This document shows positions 34,101 to 34,517 of a stretch of DNA of 34,517 nucleotides, piece after piece. Origin of the DNA: Rhodohalobacter halophilus (lineage in GTDB: Bacteria > Bacteroidota > Rhodothermia > Balneolales > Balneolaceae); contig NZ_MDWE01000058.1 in NCBI RefSeq assembly GCF_001715195.1, positions 1 through 34,517 on the forward strand, in the 5' to 3' direction. Under the pieces are notes generated by a model. It was given only the letters and a program-made list of their open reading frames with translations, ran no database searches and was not told the DNA's origin. Position numbers and translations under genes: made by a program. Within the stretch, counting starts at the first letter, position 1; the number at the start of each line of letters is the position of its first letter.

Positions 34101-34502
34101 TATAAGCGCGAGGCTTTTGAGATGTTCAAAATGCTGATAGATGAGATCAACAAAGAGACCATCTCACTCATCTGGAAGGCTGTTCCAGAGGTTCAGGCTG
34201 ATCAGGGCAAAGTTCAGGCGGCTCAGAAAGAGAAGAGCAAATACGACATGAGTAAAGCCCAGGCTCAGCAGGCTGATGCCACCAATATGGGCTTCCGCGG
34301 TGGTCAGCAAGCCGACGGTGATGGCCAGCAGAAAGCATCTGCTCCGGGTGAAAAACGTCAACCTGTTTCGGTTGAGGATGAGCCGGGGCGAAATGACTAT
34401 GTGAAGCTTCAAAACATCAACACGCAGGAAGTGAAGGATGTGAAGTGGAAGTACGCCAAGAAGATGGTAAATGAAGGCGGCTGGGTTGTTATTGAGAAGT
34501 AA
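31107..34502 (+). CDS. secA: Preprotein translocase ATPase SecA
   Basis: An 1131-residue ATPase that drives proteins through SecYEG. The first nucleotide-binding domain has Walker A MKTGEGKT (164-171) and the Walker B region [15 protein letters not shown] (272-286). The second has VDEHTGR...[16 protein letters not shown], MTGTA and [23 protein letters not shown]. The protein is longer than the 901 residues of E. coli SecA. It has a helical insertion after LIISG (about residues 295-390) and a Glu/Lys-rich coiled-coil stretch (about 432-478), both typical of Bacteroidota-type SecA. The C-terminus has a Gln/Ala-rich linker and then [12 protein letters not shown]...WVVIEK, with no CxCxSG zinc finger for SecB and lipid contact. 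It is divergent from the rpmH operon. Confidence 0.97.
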   Translation: [1131 protein letters not shown]

Positions 34503-34517
34503 TTTTTATCTATCAAA

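Overview
The window looks like chromosomal DNA of a marine or halophilic member of the Bacteroidota/Balneolota/Rhodothermota side of the FCB group. This is inference from several signs. Shine-Dalgarno sequences are nearly absent: only the gene at 13728 has an obvious one. A few intergenic regions carry the Bacteroidota-type -7 box TAnnTTTG. YidC begins MDKNT and has a full periplasmic domain. SecA has large charged insertions and lacks the C-terminal zinc finger. The region is also dense in lipoproteins and secreted peptidases. I see no rRNA, tRNA, CRISPR array, transposase or integrase, so this is mostly ordinary core chromosome with a few odd spots.

Layout, left to right. (1) 1-463: C-terminal end of an RND efflux pump, followed by a strong terminator. 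(2) 731-1431: a two-gene unit, an excisionase-type HTH protein coupled by ATGA overlap to an unknown 93-aa protein. It meets a convergent Nudix hydrolase at 1428-2039. (3) 2109-6865: a CDP-alcohol phosphatidyltransferase, FtsY, then an exported TPR-CHAT (caspase-like) protein whose start codon abuts a 28-nt dyad. (4) 6937-9398, minus strand: scpA translationally coupled to a lipoprotein M28 peptidase. (5) 9641-11215: a metzincin lipoprotein and a MarR regulator. (6) 11230-13553, minus strand: an HD phosphohydrolase, a tandem-rhodanese lipoprotein and a hotdog thioesterase. (7) 13728-15135: a CHRD-domain protein and an esterase lipoprotein. (8) 15225-17122: a beta-propeller lipoprotein divergent from a Rossmann-fold NAD(P)-binding protein. 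(9) 17353-21007, minus strand: S10 carboxypeptidase and S9 oligopeptidase. (10) 21124-22860, minus strand: a Na/Pi cotransporter-PhoU fusion. (11) 23022-28178, minus strand: a GNAT-nitrilase fusion, an asparaginase-family lipoprotein, slipin and NfeD. (12) 28343-30791, minus strand: rpmH-rnpA-yidC, divergent from secA at 31107-34502.

Two themes recur. One is protein export and membrane biogenesis: FtsY, YidC, SecA, a PgsA-like enzyme and NfeD/slipin. The other is extracytoplasmic peptide and ester breakdown: M28, metzincin, S9, S10, asparaginase-type and esterase enzymes, mostly with lipoprotein or Sec signals, as expected for a heterotroph feeding on protein.

The least ordinary items are non-coding. 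They are a 24.6-24.9 kb island of consecutive hairpins that resembles REP/BIME elements, the dyad touching the CHAT start codon, and a long inverted repeat with a 22-codon open frame in the secA leader. I found no clear new defence or mobile system.
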